The notes below the pieces were generated by a model that saw nothing but the letters and a program-made list of their open reading frames with translations, was not told the origin of the DNA and made no database searches. DNA of 8,759 bases from Scatosoma sp045588185 (GTDB lineage: Bacteria > Bacillota > Clostridia > Christensenellales > Borkfalkiaceae), in the NCBI GenBank assembly GCA_045588185.1, contig JAZNDR010000036.1, positions 1 to 8,759 on the forward strand. Reading direction: 5' to 3'. This document shows, piece by piece, positions 6,450 to 8,759 of the stretch (position 1 is its first letter; the number at the start of each line of letters is the position of its first letter). The translations under genes and the position numbers were made by a program.

Positions 6450-8651
6450 ATGGCAAAAGAACAGAAACAAGAGGCAAAAAACGAGTACAGCGCAAAAAAT
6501 CTCGAAGTATTAGAGGGGCTTGACGCCGTCCGTATGCGTCCCGGTATGTATATCGGTTCGACGGGCGTAAAAGGCTTGCACCATATTCTTTGGGAAATCG
6601 TGGATAACGCCGTGGACGAAGCGGCGAACGGCCATGCAGACAAAATCAAAGTGACCCTGCATTCCGACGGCAGTGCGTCCGTCGAGGATAATGGGCGCGG
6701 TATCCCCACCGACGTACACCCGAAAGAGAAAGTTTCGGGTGTTCAGCTTGTTTTTACCAAATTACACGCAGGCGGTAAATTCGGTCAGGGCAACTACGAA
6801 TATTCAGGCGGTCTGCACGGCGTAGGCGCGTCCGTTACCAACGCTCTTTCCGAATGGCTCACGGTCGAAGTATATCGCAATAAAAAGATATATAAAATGA
6901 GCTTCCATTCCAAATACAATCCCCGTAAAAAGAAAATTGAATCGGGCTTGCCTGACGGCCCTTTGGAAGATACGGGCATCAAAACCAACCGCCGCGGCTC
7001 GTTTATCCGTTTTAAACCCGACCCCAACGTGTTTTCCGAAACCGATTTCGATTTAGAAACGGTCGAAGAACGGTTAAGACAGCTCGCATTCCTCAACCGC
7101 GGCGTGGAAATCACTTTTATTGACGAGCGTATCACGATGGCGGAAGCCCGTCGTAGCCGTATGCTTTTCGGCGAAGAAGAGGGAGATACGAGCGAAGACG
7201 GCGCGGAAACGGAAGTGGAAGAAGAAAGCGCGGAAATCGTAGAGGAACAGACCGATTTATTCTCTTTTGCCGAGCCTCAGCAATCGCTTTTTGCCGAAGT
7301 GGACGAGCTTGCGTTAGAAAGCGAGCCTTACCGCGTTGTGTTCAAATTCGACGGCGGTATTTCCGACTACGTGAAAAGTCTTACCGACAGCGAAAGAAAG
7401 CTGTATTCCCAGCCTATTTATTTCTCTACGGTAAAAAACGATATTCAGGTAGAGTTTGCTATTCAGCATTATAACGGTTACCGTGAAAAAATGTTCTCTT
7501 TTGTCAACAATATTCCCACTCCCGAGGGCGGTTACCACGAAATGGGTTTCCATTCGGGCTTAACGAGAGTACTCAACGATTACGCAAGAAGCAACGGCTT
7601 CTTAAAAGATAAGGACGCGAACTTCCAAGGCGACGATTTCGGCGAGGGGTTGGCGGTGGTTTTGTCCGTAAAGCTTGCGGTCGTACAGTTTGAGGGACAA
7701 ACGAAAACGAAGTTAGGGAACACGGAAGCCCGTCCCGCAGTAGAGGCGGCGGTAGTGGAAGGCTTCAACGCATTCAAGAACGTCCGCGGCTATAAAAAGA
7801 CGATGGAAGAAATCATCAAAAAGGCGCAGGGTGCGGCAAAATCCCGTATCGCGGCAAAGGAAGCCAAGGACAATATCCGTAAAACGAAAAAAATCGACGG
7901 ATTGACCTTGATAGGCAAGCTTGCGGCATGCTCGGGGAAAAAGCCCGAACTCAACGAAATCTTCATTGTAGAGGGCGATTCGGCTGGCGGTACGGCAAAG
8001 CAAGCGCGCGTTAGACAATTCCAGTCCATTTTACCCTTGCGCGGTAAGCCTTTGAACGTAGAAAAGAAAAAGCTTGCGCAGATACTCGAAAATGAGGAAA
8101 TCCGTACGATGATCGGTGCGATCGGCGCAGGTATCGACCCCGATTTCAATTTAGAAAAGAGCAATTACCATAAAGTAATTATTCTTTCCGACGCCGACCA
8201 AGACGGTATGCATATCCGCTGTATTCTGCTTACCTTCTTCTTCCGTTATATGCGCCCGCTTGTCAATGCAGGGTACGTGTATATCGGTATGCCCCCGCTT
8301 TATAAGGTTTATAAAGGGGATAAGGTCGAATACGCTTACGACGATAAAGAACTCAACGAAAAGATAGAAAAAATCGGCAAAGGCTATCAGTTGCAACGCT
8401 ATAAAGGTCTTGGCGAAATGAGCGCGGAACAGCTTTGGGAAACGACGATGAACCCCGCAACGAGAAATCTTACGCAAGTTACCGTCGAGGACGCGGCGAA
8501 AGCGGAAAAGATGATAACCACGCTTATGGGCGATAAGGTAGAGGGCAGAAAAGAATTCCTTGCAAAATACGCAAACTTCAATAAGCGCGACGCGTTTATG
8601 GACAAGATAGAAAAGACAGACAAGAAGGAGAACGGCAATGGCGAAGAATAA
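6450..8651 (+). CDS. parE: Type IIA topoisomerase subunit B (ParE/GyrB family, probably topoisomerase IV)
   Basis: This is the ATPase and TOPRIM subunit of a DNA gyrase/topoisomerase IV enzyme, acting with the A subunit encoded next. The 733-aa product begins with a GHKL ATPase domain: catalytic Glu49, Mg-binding Asn53, nucleotide-binding Asp80, and the lid LHAGGKF...SGGLHGVGAS. The S5-fold transducer domain follows, with the conserved QTKTKLGN. The TOPRIM domain has EGDSAGG at 508-514 and DADQDG at 581-586. The C-terminal RYKGLGEMSAEQLWETTMNP is typical. Between the ATPase and transducer domains is an unusual acidic insert (about 241-292) with no Lys or Arg and two QxxLF pentapeptides. The ParE label rests on the partner's ParC-like VILDRA-type N-terminus and on the distance from any dnaA-recF context. 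GyrB cannot be excluded. The gene has its own strong promoter and overlaps the A-subunit gene by 14 nt. Confidence 0.93.
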   Translation: MAKEQKQEAKNEYSAKNLEVLEGLDAVRMRPGMYIGSTGVKGLHHILWEIVDNAVDEAANGHADKIKVTLHSDGSASVEDNGRGIPTDVHPKEKVSGVQLVFTKLHAGGKFGQGNYEYSGGLHGVGASVTNALSEWLTVEVYRNKKIYKMSFHSKYNPRKKKIESGLPDGPLEDTGIKTNRRGSFIRFKPDPNVFSETDFDLETVEERLRQLAFLNRGVEITFIDERITMAEARRSRMLFGEEEGDTSEDGAETEVEEESAEIVEEQTDLFSFAEPQQSLFAEVDELALESEPYRVVFKFDGGISDYVKSLTDSERKLYSQPIYFSTVKNDIQVEFAIQHYNGYREKMFSFVNNIPTPEGGYHEMGFHSGLTRVLNDYARSNGFLKDKDANFQGDDFGEGLAVVLSVKLAVVQFEGQTKTKLGNTEARPAVEAAVVEGFNAFKNVRGYKKTMEEIIKKAQGAAKSRIAAKEAKDNIRKTKKIDGLTLIGKLAACSGKKPELNEIFIVEGDSAGGTAKQARVRQFQSILPLRGKPLNVEKKKLAQILENEEIRTMIGAIGAGIDPDFNLEKSNYHKVIILSDADQDGMHIRCILLTFFFRYMRPLVNAGYVYIGMPPLYKVYKGDKVEYAYDDKELNEKIEKIGKGYQLQRYKGLGEMSAEQLWETTMNPATRNLTQVTVEDAAKAEKMITTLMGDKVEGRKEFLAKYANFNKRDAFMDKIEKTDKKENGNGEE

Positions 8652-8759
8652 GAAAGAACCGGAAATGCTTGAACCTACGGGGCAATTATACGTCGAGCCG
8701 CTTGAAAAGGTATTGCATACCTCGATGTTGCCGTATGCGGAATTCGTTATCCTCGACCG
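8638..8759 (+). CDS. parC: Type IIA topoisomerase subunit A (ParC/GyrA family), 5' part only
   Basis: Forty complete codons are present before the window ends. The product begins MAKNKKEPEML and reaches LPYAEFVILD. That last stretch matches the conserved start of the A-subunit breakage-reunion domain (compare YSMYVIMDRALP in E. coli ParC and YAMSVIVGRALP-like in GyrA); the VILDR form is nearer ParC. The start is supported by AAGGAG (8625-8630), 7 nt before the ATG, inside the B-subunit gene. The 14-nt overlap with the B-subunit stop implies coupled translation and balanced subunit supply. The catalytic Tyr and C-terminal domain lie outside the window. Confidence 0.85.
   Translation, partial: MAKNKKEPEMLEPTGQLYVEPLEKVLHTSMLPYAEFVILD

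Noticed and set aside
1..8759. tRNA or rRNA genes, CRISPR arrays, insertion sequences, attachment sites
   Set aside because: No cloverleaf sequence, spaced repeat array, transposase-like frame or flanking terminal repeats was seen. All longer plus/minus stretches are explained by the genes listed.

Overview
This 8.76 kb window looks like ordinary chromosomal DNA from a low-to-mid GC Gram-positive bacterium, most likely a Clostridia-type Bacillota. The reasons are strong AAGGA-type ribosome binding sites, AT-rich sigma-A promoters with 17-nt spacers, a HelD-type RNA polymerase recycling ATPase, and a ParE/GyrB gene overlapping a ParC-like partner. The lineage is an inference; no rRNA or other firm taxonomic marker is present. 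I see no mobile element, CRISPR array, tRNA or phage gene.

Layout. A terminator hairpin at 15-45 closes ychF, which runs on the minus strand (58-1173) and encodes the universal Obg-like ATPase. A 176-bp divergent region (1174-1349) carries one good sigma-A promoter for ychF and one for argS (1350-3035, arginyl-tRNA synthetase, plus strand). It also holds a 21-bp tandem repeat. argS ends in a strong intrinsic terminator (3050-3090). An extended -10 promoter then drives a two-gene unit, helD (3206-5617) and a YjjG-like HAD nucleotidase (5614-6303), whose stop and start codons overlap as ATGA. A third intergenic region (6304-6449) holds a near-consensus promoter whose -35 lies in a 14-bp perfect palindrome. 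It is followed by a leader with competing hairpins and a possible 17-codon leader ORF. Next come a type IIA topoisomerase B subunit (6450-8651) and the first 40 codons of its A subunit (from 8638, 14-nt overlap), which runs off the window.

How the genes fit together. All five complete genes are information-processing or housekeeping functions: ribosome-associated ATPase, tRNA charging, RNA polymerase recycling, nucleotide clean-up, and DNA topology. I found no dedicated new multi-gene system.

The most interesting points are three. First, an acidic, Lys/Arg-free insert in the topoisomerase B subunit carries two tandem QxxLF pentapeptides (QTDLF and QQSLF) that match the sliding-clamp-binding consensus. 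Second, the palindrome, hairpins and mini-ORF in front of the topoisomerase operon suggest regulation. Third, the ychF/argS divergent region contains a repeated TTGCCnAAAT element.
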